DNA of 64,000 nt from an uncultured Maribacter sp. (GCF_947500405.1 NZ_CANMRY010000003.1:1-64000), one strand, 5' to 3'; positions 1 through 8,161 are shown, counted from the first letter of the stretch. The notes: generated from the sequence alone by a model not told the origin. Numbers and translations: made by a program.

Positions 1-80
1 TTCCAAACGGCTGAAAAAAATCTTTTGAACGGACAAAAAAGACAAAAAAAAAGGTCAACCTATTTCAGTATAATACAAAA

Positions 81-812
81 ATGACATACATTTTAGTCGG
101 AATGAGTTTGCTTTTTGTAGCAATAGGATTCATTGTAACGGAAAATAATGCGAAATATCTTCTTTCGGGATATAACACAATGACCGAAGAAGAAAGGAAA
201 AAAGTGGACATTAAATCCTATATCCCATATTTTAGAAAATTCCATATTATTTTGGGCATCTCATTTCTAGTCCTTGGATATGGAATAAACCTGATAAACA
301 AAAATTATGCGGGAATATTTCTAGCCGTTTATCCAATTCTAACTTACATATATTTTGCAATTAACAGTTCAAAATTTTCGGGAGGTTTAAATACAAAATC
401 AAACAAAATTGGACTTTATGTTATTGTTGGTGCATTTATTTTCGTGGTTGGACTCATTTCGTACGGTTTTAAAGAAAACAAAATAGTATTCGATTCGCAA
501 AAAATAGAATTAAAAGGAATTTATGGCGAGACTATAGAAACGGAGCAAATTAAAAGTATTGAAATTGAAAATGAATTACCAAAAATCACTTTAAAAACAA
601 ACGGATTTGCACTTGGAGAAATCCGAAAGGGATTTTTTAAAACTGCAAATGGAGAAATAGTAAAGCTGATTTTAAATTCTGAGCAAAAATCCTACATACT
701 TCTCACTAAATCAGATGGGAAAAAAATATATTACTCGGCAAGGGGAAAATCGAACGAGAAAGTACTGAATGAAATAAAAAAAACTTTGCCTAACAACGGC
801 TATAGCAAATAG
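81..812 (+). CDS. DUF3784-like membrane protein with C-terminal PH-like region
   Basis: This 243-residue membrane protein has four hydrophobic segments, near residues 2-20, 54-72, 76-94 and 110-130. The first three match the pattern of DUF3784 proteins (an inference from pattern). After the last segment, residues 135-235 form a soluble beta-rich stretch that may be a bacterial PH-like domain. No catalytic motif is visible and I assign no function. The last residues (LPNNGYSK) are encoded inside the attC-like element that follows, so the native stop may have been replaced when the element was joined. The 80 bases upstream hold no clear promoter. Confidence 0.6.
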   Translation: MTYILVGMSLLFVAIGFIVTENNAKYLLSGYNTMTEEERKKVDIKSYIPYFRKFHIILGISFLVLGYGINLINKNYAGIFLAVYPILTYIYFAINSSKFSGGLNTKSNKIGLYVIVGAFIFVVGLISYGFKENKIVFDSQKIELKGIYGETIETEQIKSIEIENELPKITLKTNGFALGEIRKGFFKTANGEIVKLILNSEQKSYILLTKSDGKKIYYSARGKSNEKVLNEIKKTLPNNGYSK

Positions 813-982
813 GGCTGTAAGTGATTAATTCAAAGGCTTGTGTATATTTGTGAGGTCGCCAAATCTTTTGATTTGGCTTTTAGAGAAATAAAACAAAATG
901 CAAAAGATTTTGGCTTAGTGCTTAATCGGAAATTAATCACTTATTTATTCCCGTACTAATCATAGCCGAGATGCCGTATGCA
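785..982. other. attC-like element A
   Basis: The left end is TTTGCCTAAC (785-794), then an inner arm CGGCTAT (797-803). The matching inner arm is ATAGCCG (962-968) and the right end is GCCGTATGCA (973-982). Inside lie a perfect 12-bp inverted repeat, AAGTGATTAATT (819-830) with its complement (931-942), and an 8-bp hairpin GCCAAATC (858-865) / GATTTGGC (870-877). Outer boxes, inner arms and a long structured centre match the layout of integron attC sites. At 198 bp it is longer than the other elements here. The identification rests on pattern only. Confidence 0.5.
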
Positions 983-983
983 A

Positions 984-1015
984 TTTGGCTACGTTACCAA
1001 TATTTGGTACTTTTG
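984..1015 (+). promoter_or_regulatory. Bacteroidota-type promoter for parDE
   Basis: TTTG (984-987) and TACTTTTG (1008-1015) are separated by 20 bases, matching the Bacteroidota -33/-7 pattern TTTG-N19-21-TAnnTTTG. It lies 18 bases before the parD ATG, so the toxin-antitoxin module carries its own promoter just inside its left boundary. It also shows that translation starts at 1034 rather than at an upstream in-frame ATG at 971. Confidence 0.65.
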
Positions 1016-1033
1016 AGTAAAAATATAGTCAAA

Positions 1034-1276
1034 ATGGGAAAAAACACATCAATATCACTCGGAAATCATTTTGAGGATTTTATAAGAGAAGAAGTAAACT
1101 CTGGAAGATATGGTTCGGTTAGCGAAGTAATTCGTTCTGCCTTACGTTTGTTAGAACGTGAAGAAAAAAAGGAAAGAGAACTGATTAAAGCTCTAGAAGT
1201 TGGAGAAAATAGCGGATTTGTTGAAAACTTTGACCCAAAACAACATCTGAAAGAATTACATCGTAAACACTTATGA
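1034..1276 (+). CDS. parD: ParD-family antitoxin
   Basis: This 80-residue protein begins MGKNTSISLG and has the ribbon-helix-helix pattern of ParD/CopG antitoxins: the NTSISLGNHF strand, then a helix-turn-helix (SGRYGSVSEVIRSALRLLE, about residues 25-43). The charged C-terminal tail would wrap and neutralise the toxin. It should bind its own promoter as a dimer. It overlaps the toxin start by 4 bases (ATGA), the usual coupling in parDE. An in-frame extension to 971 exists, but the promoter at 984-1015 lies inside it and the RHH fold starts at 1034. Confidence 0.85.
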   Translation: MGKNTSISLGNHFEDFIREEVNSGRYGSVSEVIRSALRLLEREEKKERELIKALEVGENSGFVENFDPKQHLKELHRKHL

Positions 1277-1575
1277 GTAAAAACAAATATCGCATAAGTC
1301 GACAAGCGATTGAAGATTTAGATAAGATTTGGATTTACACCCTTAATAAATGGTCTAAAGAACAAGCTGACAGATATTATGACTTGATAATTATGGAAAT
1401 TGAATTTATTGCTGGTAACTTTATAACAGGAAAGTCAGCAGAACTAACTCGAAAGAATTATCGAGTGACCAAAATAAAATCACATCTAATTTTTTATAGA
1501 AAAGTGGAAAATGATATCGTGGAAATTGTTAGAGTTTTACACCAACGAATGAACATTAAAAAACGACTGAAATAA
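1273..1575 (+). CDS. parE: ParE/RelE-superfamily toxin
   Basis: This 100-residue protein is of usual ParE size. It has the family layout: an N-terminal strand and helix (YRISRQAIEDLDKIWIYTL), a second helix with the W-x3-QAxxYY pattern, then a strand-rich C-terminus ending in HLIFYRKVENDIVEIVRVLH. In known ParE proteins the fold poisons DNA gyrase; gyrase as target here is inferred from family. It is co-translated with the antitoxin through a 4-base overlap. The pair sits alone between two attC-like elements, so it may stabilise the surrounding array against loss. Confidence 0.85.
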   Translation: MSKNKYRISRQAIEDLDKIWIYTLNKWSKEQADRYYDLIIMEIEFIAGNFITGKSAELTRKNYRVTKIKSHLIFYRKVENDIVEIVRVLHQRMNIKKRLK

Positions 1576-1580
1576 AAAAC

Positions 1581-1719
1581 TGCATACAACAATACATAAC
1601 CGCAATTACGGCGGATTCGACTACGTCCGAATCCACTAGGAATTGCTAAAGCCAGTTCTAAACCGAAAATTAACGCACATGAACCCGTAACTGACGGTTA
1701 TACGAGCCCGTTGGGCACA
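1581..1719. other. attC-like element B
   Basis: The left end is TGCATACAAC (1581-1590), the inner arms ATAACCG (1596-1602) and CGGTTAT (1695-1701) are perfectly complementary, and the right end is GTTGGGCACA (1710-1719). The centre holds a hairpin, GGATTCG (1613-1619) / CGAATCC (1628-1634), flanked by GCAATT / AATTGC. The length is 139 bp. The right end fits the integron core GTTRRRY. The left end complements the left boundary of the parDE module at 973-982 in 8 of 10 positions. Confidence 0.55.
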
Positions 1720-1743
1720 ATTAAAGAGCATATCCTGAAAACA

Positions 1744-2712
1744 ATGAAAAGAATAATTATTTTATTAATCATTACAGTTGGACTATATTCCTGTTCTGAT
1801 AAAAAGAGAAAGACTTTTAATGAATATGGAGGAACAATTTTGTATGTTAAACTATTAGAAAACAATACAGATTTTAAAGAAAAATTAAAAAAAAGGTTAA
1901 GCTACTATTCAAAATTAAAATTATCAGAATATTCAATTTCTGAAAAGAATAATGAATTAAAAATCACATTAGCATTTTTTTTAGATGAAAATAAGTTAAA
2001 TAATTTAATATTCTCAAAAGGTCAATTTACTATTACAAAAGGGGATTCTGTCTTTTTCAATTCAAACTCAATTGAAAAGATAAATACAGATTTTAATATG
2101 ATTGGACAACGTGGAATTAAAGTAAAATTTAAAGAACAGTATAAACAAAAATTGGAAGATTTCACAATCAATAACTTAAATCAAAATGTAAATGTTCTAA
2201 TTGATACTACAACTATAATGTCTCCAAGAATTGGCGATACGATATCTAATGGAAACCTTAGTATTCTGGTGCTAAAAACTAAAAATTTTGATTCTGACAT
2301 CGTGAATTCTGTAATGAACAATCCATATAACGAATCAGTCAAAACTGATAAAATTGAGAAACGATTATTTCTTAAATCAAATGAAAAATTAGTCGAAGTT
2401 TCTCAAGATATAAATATAGTTTATGGAGAAATAAAAAAGTTAGTAAATAAAAATAAAAATCGTCTTTTTTCTGACTTGAAGTCATTAAATCAGAATGAGC
2501 AGTTTTCAATAAAAAAGGAGATAAACACATTATTAGAAAATGACTTATCAGGTTATTTAGCGGTATCAAATTATAAAGAAATAAAAGACTTAAAACAGTC
2601 GTTTTTGAATCTAAAAAAAGTTTTAGAGAAATATGACTCAGGTAATGAATTAATAAATATGATTAAATCGATAAATGAACTGACTGAGTTCGAAATTTTT
2701 GAAATAAAATAA
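1744..2712 (+). CDS. Lipoprotein resembling the SecD periplasmic P1 region
   Basis: This 322-residue protein starts with a short lipoprotein signal (MKRIIILLIITVGLYSC), so it should be anchored by a lipidated Cys17. An upstream in-frame start at 1711 would place extra residues before the signal and lies in the attC-like element. Residues 30-180 have the order seen in the first periplasmic region of SecD: a GG-x-LYV strand, an L..RL..Y-like helix, alternating I-x-I strands, then N-x-N-V-x-V-LIDTTTIMSPRIGDTIS-NG. The last part resembles SecD's 'lDg.v.saP.I...I..G'. No SecD membrane helices follow. The role is unknown; a SecD-derived domain on a lipoprotein is an inference from pattern. Confidence 0.55.
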   Translation: MKRIIILLIITVGLYSCSDKKRKTFNEYGGTILYVKLLENNTDFKEKLKKRLSYYSKLKLSEYSISEKNNELKITLAFFLDENKLNNLIFSKGQFTITKGDSVFFNSNSIEKINTDFNMIGQRGIKVKFKEQYKQKLEDFTINNLNQNVNVLIDTTTIMSPRIGDTISNGNLSILVLKTKNFDSDIVNSVMNNPYNESVKTDKIEKRLFLKSNEKLVEVSQDINIVYGEIKKLVNKNKNRLFSDLKSLNQNEQFSIKKEINTLLENDLSGYLAVSNYKEIKDLKQSFLNLKKVLEKYDSGNELINMIKSINELTEFEIFEIK

Positions 2713-2713
2713 C

Positions 2714-2850
2714 TGTGCCTAACAAAGTATAAAATTAATTGCTGGTAAAAGCCTGCTTACGAAAATCCTCGCAGATTTTCTATTCGGTTTGTATTTGTTA
2801 AATTCGTCGCTTAACCACGCAACAAACCATATACAACAACGCTGCCCCAC
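2714..2850. other. attC-like element C
   Basis: The left end is TGTGCCTAAC (2714-2723), with inner arms GTATA (2727-2731) and TATAC (2830-2834) and right end GCTGCCCCAC (2841-2850). The centre holds GAAAATC (2761-2767) / GATTTTC (2774-2780) and GGTTTGT (2786-2792) / ACAAACC (2822-2828) hairpins. The length is 137 bp. The left end is the complement of the lipoprotein module's left boundary (1710-1719) in 9 of 10 positions. The 12-mer GAAAATCCTCGC at 2761 recurs in element H at 10360. Confidence 0.55.
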
Positions 2851-2873
2851 ATTTGATAAAAAACACACTAAAC

Positions 2874-3431
2874 TTGAAAAAAGAATACATTTTTAAATCG
2901 GAAAGGCTCGGATTTCGCAATTGGACGGAAAGCGATTTGAAAGAATTGGAAACAATGAATTCAGATGTTGAAGTAATGGAGCATTTTCCAAAAATCTTGA
3001 CAAAAAAAGAAAATAAGCAATTATTTGAGAAACTAAAACTTCATTATAAAAAACATAATCATACTTATTTCGCAACAGAAATTTTAGAGTGTGGAGAATT
3101 AATTGGTTTTATAGCTCTGGCATTTCAAGAATATAAAACTGACTTTACACCTGCTATTGATATTGGTTGGCGATTAAAAAAAAGTGCTTGGGGGAAAGGT
3201 TTTGCAACGGAAGGTGCTAGAAAATGTCTTGATTTTGGATTTAATAAACTGAATTTAGATAATATAATCTCAACTTGTACTGAGAATAACTCTAAATCAG
3301 AAAATGTTATGAAAAAAATCGGAATGGAGAAAATCGGAGAATTTAAGCATCCGGAATTGCAAGAATATCCTGAATACGAAAAATGTATTTGTTACGGAAT
3401 AAATAAAAACGTGTGGCAACACCGTGTATAA
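2874..3431 (+). CDS. GNAT-family N-acetyltransferase (RimJ/RimL type)
   Basis: About 185 residues with the layout of RimJ/RimL-like GNAT enzymes: an opening FKSERLGFRNWTESD, a central substrate strand (DIGWRLKKSAWGKGFATEGA) that holds the acetyl-CoA pyrophosphate loop (W-G-K-G-F-A-T-E), and the 'CTENNSKSENVMKKIGMEKIGEF' ending. It transfers an acetyl group from acetyl-CoA to an amine; the substrate is unknown. There is no ATG before residue 27, so I use TTG at 2874; TTG at 2853 is possible. The reading frame runs into the left box of element D, which supplies its last residues (VWQHRV). Confidence 0.8.
   Translation: MKKEYIFKSERLGFRNWTESDLKELETMNSDVEVMEHFPKILTKKENKQLFEKLKLHYKKHNHTYFATEILECGELIGFIALAFQEYKTDFTPAIDIGWRLKKSAWGKGFATEGARKCLDFGFNKLNLDNIISTCTENNSKSENVMKKIGMEKIGEFKHPELQEYPEYEKCICYGINKNVWQHRV
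3411..3430. other. attC-like half site D
   Basis: GTGTGGCAAC (3411-3420) ends in AAC like the left boxes of the other elements and is followed by ACCGTGTATA, matching their AACnnnnTATA pattern. It complements the GNAT module's left boundary, GCTGCCCCAC at 2841-2850, in 8 of 10 positions. No right half is recognisable before the next gene, so the element may be truncated. Confidence 0.4.
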
Positions 3432-3458
3432 GTGCTCAAAAACACTGAAAAACCAAAA

Positions 3459-4025
3459 ATGAATAGATTAATAACAAAATTAAACTCTGTCTTACCTATT
3501 TCATTAGAAGAACAAAATTTAATAGAAAATAATATTAATTTAGAAACTATTAATAAAGGTGAAATTTATTCTGAACGAGGGAAAATTTGCCGAAAATTGG
3601 GTTTCGTATTAGATGGTGTGTTTAAAGTTGTAAGGACAAACTCTAATGACGATGAATTTATACAATATTTTACTACAGAAGGACATTTTGCTGTAGATAT
3701 AGATAGTTTTACCAATAAAACACCATCAAAAGAATACATAAAGGCTTTAACAAGGTGTTCAGTCCTAAGAATAACAGACAACTCTTTCAAATTATTTGAA
3801 GATAAAATTGTTAATTTTTCTAAAATAATAAGTTTAATTAAAGAACAAGCATTACTTGAAAAATATAACTTAAAAAGTGAAATGTTTGTAGATGACGCAC
3901 TAACAAAATATAATAAATTATTACAACGACACCCATCAATAATTCAACGTATTCCTCAAAATCAAATTGCGTCTTTTTTAGGTATCACTCAATACACTCT
4001 TAGTCGAATAAGAGCAAGAAAGTAA
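3459..4025 (+). CDS. Crp/Fnr-family transcriptional regulator
   Basis: This 188-residue protein has a cyclic-nucleotide-binding beta-roll (residues 25-110, with GEIYSERGKICRKLGFVLDGVFK and the EFIQYFTTEGHFAVDIDSF strand) and a C-terminal helix-turn-helix (RIPQNQIASFLGITQYTLSRIR). This short form, common in Bacteroidota, often acts on an adjacent gene, and the SDR that follows 71 bases later is the likely target (inference). The effector is unknown, since the roll lacks the classical cAMP arginine. ATG at 3459 fits the fold; an upstream GTG at 3432 would begin inside the end of element D. Confidence 0.8.
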   Translation: MNRLITKLNSVLPISLEEQNLIENNINLETINKGEIYSERGKICRKLGFVLDGVFKVVRTNSNDDEFIQYFTTEGHFAVDIDSFTNKTPSKEYIKALTRCSVLRITDNSFKLFEDKIVNFSKIISLIKEQALLEKYNLKSEMFVDDALTKYNKLLQRHPSIIQRIPQNQIASFLGITQYTLSRIRARK

Positions 4026-4096
4026 TTTTTTGTCATAGAGCAAACTTTTTGTTTTTTTATTACTCTAGTTTTATTCCAAATTAATAAAATTAGATA

Positions 4097-4837
4097 ATGA
4101 CCAAATTAAAAAATAAAACAGCAATAGTTACAGGTGCTTCAAAAGGTATTGGAGCTGAAATAGCAAAAGCGATAGCAAGAGAAGGAGCAAAAGTTATCGT
4201 TAATTATTTTTCAGACCATAACGGAGCTGAATCTGTTGTGAAAACGATTACAAAAAACGGAGGCACTGCAATAGCTATAAAAGCTAACATCACAAAATCA
4301 GAAGATGTAAAAAATCTATTTGAGCAATCCAATAAAGCATTTGGAAATCTTGATATACTAATAAATAATGCTGGGGTATATAATTTTGAACCCATAGAGG
4401 TTGTCACAGAAAAAGAATTTTACCATCAATTTAGCAATAATGTTTTAAGTACAATAATTTGTATTCAAGAGGCATTAAAAATTTTCAATAGAAATGGTGC
4501 CAGCATTATAAATATTAGCTCTATTGCAAGTGTTAAACCTACACCTATGTCTGTAGTTTATTCTGCTAGTAAAAGTGCTGTAGATTCTATTACTCAAACA
4601 TTATCAAAAGAATTAGGAGCAAAAAACATTCGCGTAAATTCAATTTTGCCTGGTCCAACTCAAACAGAAGGAAATCAAATTGCAGGAACAGAGATAGAAA
4701 ATTTTGTAGTCGCAAACACAGCATTGGGAAGAATTGGACAACCTAAGGACATCTCAGAATTAGCTGTCTTTTTAGCTTCCGATGATTCTTCTTGGATTAC
4801 AGGACAAAAAATAGGTGTTTCAGGAGGTTTTGAATAA
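4097..4837 (+). CDS. Short-chain dehydrogenase/reductase (SDR)
   Basis: This 246-residue classical SDR has the NAD(P)-binding TGASKGIGAEIA motif (about residues 13-24), the NNAG motif (around 90), the active-site Ser in ISSIAS, and Tyr-x3-Lys in VYSASKSAV. The PG motif (LPGPTQTE) and a C-terminal WITGQKIGVSGGF complete the fold, which is close to 3-oxoacyl-ACP reductase FabG. The substrate cannot be told. It lies downstream of the Crp-like regulator and 11 bases before the methyltransferase, so the three may be one regulated unit. Confidence 0.85.
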   Translation: MTKLKNKTAIVTGASKGIGAEIAKAIAREGAKVIVNYFSDHNGAESVVKTITKNGGTAIAIKANITKSEDVKNLFEQSNKAFGNLDILINNAGVYNFEPIEVVTEKEFYHQFSNNVLSTIICIQEALKIFNRNGASIINISSIASVKPTPMSVVYSASKSAVDSITQTLSKELGAKNIRVNSILPGPTQTEGNQIAGTEIENFVVANTALGRIGQPKDISELAVFLASDDSSWITGQKIGVSGGFE

Positions 4838-4848
4838 AAAAATAAACA

Positions 4849-5556
4849 ATGATAAAATCAACAGTAAAAGAAATAAAAGAACGTTTTGATAATGATGTCG
4901 AAAGATTTTCAAATCTAGATACTGGTCAAGTAGCTACAATTGATGCAAAAATATCTCTTGAACTTTTAACCGAAGCTTCTAAAAGAATTATACCTAATGC
5001 TAAAAACTTATTAGATATAGGTTGTGGAGCAGGAAATTATAGTTTAAAAATGTTAACTAAAATTGCTAACTTAAACTGTACTTTAGTTGATTTGAGCAAA
5101 CCTATGTTAGATAAAGCAAAGGAAAGAGTCTCTGCCAAAACAAACAACAAAGTAGAAACTATCCAAGGAGATATTCGTGAAGTAGAGTTAAAAGAAAAAA
5201 GTTTTGACATTATATTAGCTGGAGCAGTATTGCACCATCTACGAGATGACAACGACTGGGAAACTACTTTTAATAAACTATATAATTTACTTAAACCAGG
5301 GGGATGTTTAATGATTTCAGATTTAATAACTCAAGAAACTAATACTGTTAATAAATATACTTGGGAACGTTATGGAGATTATCTAGAAAGTATAGATGGA
5401 AAGGAATACAGAAATAAAGTTCTAGATTATGTAGAAAAAGAAGATTCACCTAGGTCAATGACTTATCAGCTAGAATTAATGAGAAAAGTAGGTTTCAAAA
5501 AGACTGAAATTTTACACAAAAATATGTGTTTTGGTGCGTTTGGAGGTATTAAATAA
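4849..5556 (+). CDS. Class I SAM-dependent methyltransferase
   Basis: This 235-residue protein has a Rossmann SAM-binding core: motif I LLDIGCGAGNYS (about residues 46-57), an acidic motif II (CTLVDLSKPML), motif III around QGDIREVEL, and a post-I strand FDIILAGAVLHHL. It resembles UbiE/Methyltransf_25 small-molecule methyltransferases; the acceptor is unknown. It starts 11 bases after the SDR stop, so the two are likely co-transcribed and may modify the same molecule (inference). A class I fold is clear; the product is not. Confidence 0.8.
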   Translation: MIKSTVKEIKERFDNDVERFSNLDTGQVATIDAKISLELLTEASKRIIPNAKNLLDIGCGAGNYSLKMLTKIANLNCTLVDLSKPMLDKAKERVSAKTNNKVETIQGDIREVELKEKSFDIILAGAVLHHLRDDNDWETTFNKLYNLLKPGGCLMISDLITQETNTVNKYTWERYGDYLESIDGKEYRNKVLDYVEKEDSPRSMTYQLELMRKVGFKKTEILHKNMCFGAFGGIK

Positions 5557-5561
5557 AAACC

Positions 5562-5690
5562 TACACACAACAATGCATAAAAAACATAGGGCATTTGGTA
5601 CTTAATCGAATGTCCTTTTATTTTTTTAAAGTCGCCAAATATAAAATATAGCATTTTCAACAAAAAAGATAAAAGCAAAATATGTGGCTA
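5562..5690. other. attC-like element E (weak)
   Basis: The left box TACACACAAC (5562-5571) ends in AAC and is followed by AATGCATAA, fitting the pattern of the other elements. GGGCATT and AATGTCC just beyond form a 7-bp stem with one wobble. CTTAATCG and TCGCCAAAT are shared with element A. The right box is unclear; ATGTGGCT near 5682 complements the left box of element F only with a gap, so the boundary is approximate. Confidence 0.35.
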
Positions 5691-5705
5691 TTGAAGATAT
5701 TGGCA

Positions 5706-6451
5706 ATGTTATACGGTAAGTATGTTGATAATAAAAAAATCAACCTTGATTTGACATTATCTGAACTTAATATTGATGATAATTTAGGACTTTTGCCTAT
5801 AGAAAAACAAGCAACTATTCGAGATCTGATAAGTGCAAAATAAGGCATTTACCATCCCGCTTCCAATGGAGGAGATGACACAAAGTATTCACCATCAAGA
5901 GGCTCTCAAAAACCAGGAGAATACCACTTATACAATAACTGGGACTTTAATGCCGCTGGTGGAATTTTCGAGCAGTTAACAAAACTTAATATTTATGATG
6001 CACTAGAAAAAGATATTGCTATACCTATAAAGATGCAAGATTTCAATCGTTCCCTACAGCGAAAGGAGGGCAATCCAGAAAAATCGAAGTTTTTAGCATA
6101 TCACATGTGGTTTTCTACCAGAGATATGGCTCGACTTGGACATTTGATGCTTCGCAATGGAAAATGGGAAAACACTCAGGTTTTCCTGAATGGTGGGTTA
6201 AGCAAATAACAAGCATAGTAACTCCTTTAAATGAGATGAATCCTGAACGTGTGAGAACTTGGGGTAGAGCCTATGGATATATGTGGTGGAGAATGATTGA
6301 AGATAAACATGTAGAAACATATGAAGGGGCTTTTGCTGCTTCAAGAGCTTATGGACAATTTATAACAGTACTACCTAAATTAAATATGGTTATTGCTCAT
6401 AAGACTCACTCAAAGTATGGGAGACACACTGATGGTCGAAAATATCGTTAA
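5706..6451 (+). pseudogene. Decayed serine hydrolase (beta-lactamase fold)
   Basis: Read across frames, this stretch encodes the C-terminal part of a class C beta-lactamase-like serine hydrolase. A first segment (KYVDNKKINLDLTLSEL ... ATIRDLISAK) meets TAA near 5840. The same frame resumes with GIYHPASNGGDD, SPSRGSQKPGEYHLYNNWDF (the Tyr-x-Asn motif) and MWFSTRDMARLGHLMLRNGKW. A one-base shift near 6180 moves the rest into another frame, which ends GRKYR at 6451. The 5' part with the Ser-x-x-Lys nucleophile is missing. It cannot make an active enzyme. An intact relative lies at 9172-10281. Confidence 0.85.
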
Positions 6452-6517
6452 TTAGTAAATTTAATAATTGAATCTTACAATGAAGATATTAATGATTAAC
6501 TATTTTTTATAAAAAAA

Positions 6518-6637
6518 AGCCCACAACAAGGCATAAAAATAATAGCGGTTTAAAACTCCTAAGGAAATAATGAATTCCGAACTTAAATTTGTAGCTTAGA
6601 CTCAATAAAAAAAGCAACATTTGTTGCGTTAGAACCT
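6518..6637. other. attC-like element F
   Basis: The left box AGCCCACAAC (6518-6527) is followed by AAGGCATAA, and the right box GTTAGAACCT (6628-6637) begins with the GTTRRRY-like core. A hairpin GCAACA (6614-6619) / TGTTGC (6622-6627) lies immediately before the right box. The length is 120 bp. Inner arms are not obvious, so confidence is moderate. Confidence 0.45.
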
Positions 6638-6648
6638 TGAATGCAGCA

Positions 6649-7707
6649 ATGCAAAAAGTTGAAAAATTTTCACCAGAAATTAATAAAGTATACTTTATAG
6701 AAAGTCATACTCTTATTCATATTCTTTCCGGAAAAGGAAGCATTCAAGTTGATTTTAAAAACTATTTTGATTGGCAAGAAAAAGCAATTTTTCTAGAAAA
6801 AGGACAATACATTAAATTCTTGTCAGATGACTTTACAGTTAGACGAATAGAATTTTTAAATGAAAGGAAATTTTATGATAAAGATGTAAGAGTATTATTT
6901 AAACACCTAATTTCTTTAGGTTATATTGACTTATTAGAATGTGATGAATGTAAATCGTTCCTATCTGAAACAGCCTTAACTAATAATTCTGCTAATATAA
7001 TTGATGTGTCTTCTAAACAATGGTTTTGGCAAAATCCTTTCAAAGCTAACAAAGAAGAGTACCAAGTAATTTTTGATGCTAAAGACATAATAGACAAAGA
7101 ATATTCAAATAAATTAACAAGTATTGATTTAGTTAATTTAATTAACGACAGAGGATATAATGCTCAAGCACTAATTAAAAATAAAATTGGTTTAACAGTC
7201 AAAAACTTAATAACGTCAAAAAGGCTACAAGAAAGCCTTAAAGAAGTCGCATTCACAAGTAAAAACATTCAAGAAATTTCTTATGATTTAGGATATAAAG
7301 ATGATGCTTATTTCAATAGAGTTTTTAAAAAATCAATTGGGCAAACACCAAAACAGTTTAGACAAAACTTCGATTTCGAAAATAGAGATTTATTCTCGCA
7401 AGATATTTTAGAACTACTAAAAAAATATCACACGCAAGAAAGGTCTCTTGAGTTTTACGCTAATGAAATGAACCTTTCTATAAAAGCATTGTCTAATAAA
7501 GTTCGAGCTAAAATGAATACTTCTTTAGGTCAGTTAATACGATTAGAATTAATAAATTCTGCTAAATTAATGATACTCGAAGGACAATCCATTGTCTCTA
7601 TTTCTAGACAACTAGGATTTGAAGAACCAAATCATTTTTCGAGATTCTTTAAACATTATTCTAAAGTTACACCTTCCGAATTCAAATTAAAAAAGTACAA
7701 TTCTTAG
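6649..7707 (+). CDS. AraC-type regulator with two tandem HTH domains
   Basis: This 352-residue protein has an N-terminal cupin-like sensor region (about residues 1-100: FIESHTLIHILSGKGSIQVDF ... EKAIFLEKGQYIKF). It then has two AraC/XylS DNA-binding domains. The first spans about 145-240 (IQEISYDLGYKDDAYFNRVFKKSIGQTPKQFR), the second about 255-350 (IVSISRQLGFEEPNHFSRFFKHYSKVTPSEFK). Most family members have one such domain of about 100 residues. It precedes NTF2, YHS and SPW genes on the same strand and may control them. ATG at 6649 is preferred, since TTG at 6637 overlaps the attC-like box. Confidence 0.8.
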   Translation: MQKVEKFSPEINKVYFIESHTLIHILSGKGSIQVDFKNYFDWQEKAIFLEKGQYIKFLSDDFTVRRIEFLNERKFYDKDVRVLFKHLISLGYIDLLECDECKSFLSETALTNNSANIIDVSSKQWFWQNPFKANKEEYQVIFDAKDIIDKEYSNKLTSIDLVNLINDRGYNAQALIKNKIGLTVKNLITSKRLQESLKEVAFTSKNIQEISYDLGYKDDAYFNRVFKKSIGQTPKQFRQNFDFENRDLFSQDILELLKKYHTQERSLEFYANEMNLSIKALSNKVRAKMNTSLGQLIRLELINSAKLMILEGQSIVSISRQLGFEEPNHFSRFFKHYSKVTPSEFKLKKYNS

Positions 7708-7775
7708 TCTTTTTTTTGTAGCAACTAAGCTTTAATACCATCTCATCTTTGCAGTATAATTTTAAAACAAAAAGG

Positions 7776-8129
7776 ATGAATATTAAAGAACAAGTACAAA
7801 AAATTGATGCGATAGTTTCACAAGGAGCAATCGTTGATGCCGTAAAAGAATTCTTTGCAGACAATGCTAATACTTCAGATTACGGAAATGGAGGAACCAC
7901 AGGAAAAACAGAAATGATTGCAAAAATGGAAGCATTTGCTGGTGCAATTGCAAAAGTAAATGGTATTACACATCATCATTCTATTGTAGATGGAAATGTA
8001 TCAGCATCAGAATTCACATTCGATTTCGATATGAAAGATGGAAGTAAGATTTACTGGCACGAAATTATTCGTAGAATTTGGAATGATGAAGGAAAAGTAA
8101 TTCAAGAAGAATACTTCAACGCAGAATAG
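7776..8129 (+). CDS. SnoaL/NTF2-like protein
   Basis: This 117-residue single-domain protein has a cone-shaped NTF2/SnoaL layout: an N-terminal helix bundle (DAIVSQGAIVDAVKEFFADNA), a TGKTEMIAKMEAF helix, then a curved sheet (NGITHHHSIVDGNVSASEFTFDFDM and IYWHEIIRRIW). The HHH stretch may line the pocket. Enzymes and ligand carriers both occur in this fold and the ligand is unknown. An in-frame ATG at 7749 would add nine residues before the NTF2 helix; 7776 fits the fold better. It is followed 32 bases later by the YHS gene. Confidence 0.75.
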   Translation: MNIKEQVQKIDAIVSQGAIVDAVKEFFADNANTSDYGNGGTTGKTEMIAKMEAFAGAIAKVNGITHHHSIVDGNVSASEFTFDFDMKDGSKIYWHEIIRRIWNDEGKVIQEEYFNAE

Positions 8130-8161
8130 TTAAAATAAACAACAATTTAAAATATAAGAAA

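Noticed and set aside
1066..1305. Open frame on the minus strand across the parD gene
   Set aside because: It lies opposite a clear ribbon-helix-helix antitoxin, has no homologous motif, and its codon pattern is that of a shadow frame.
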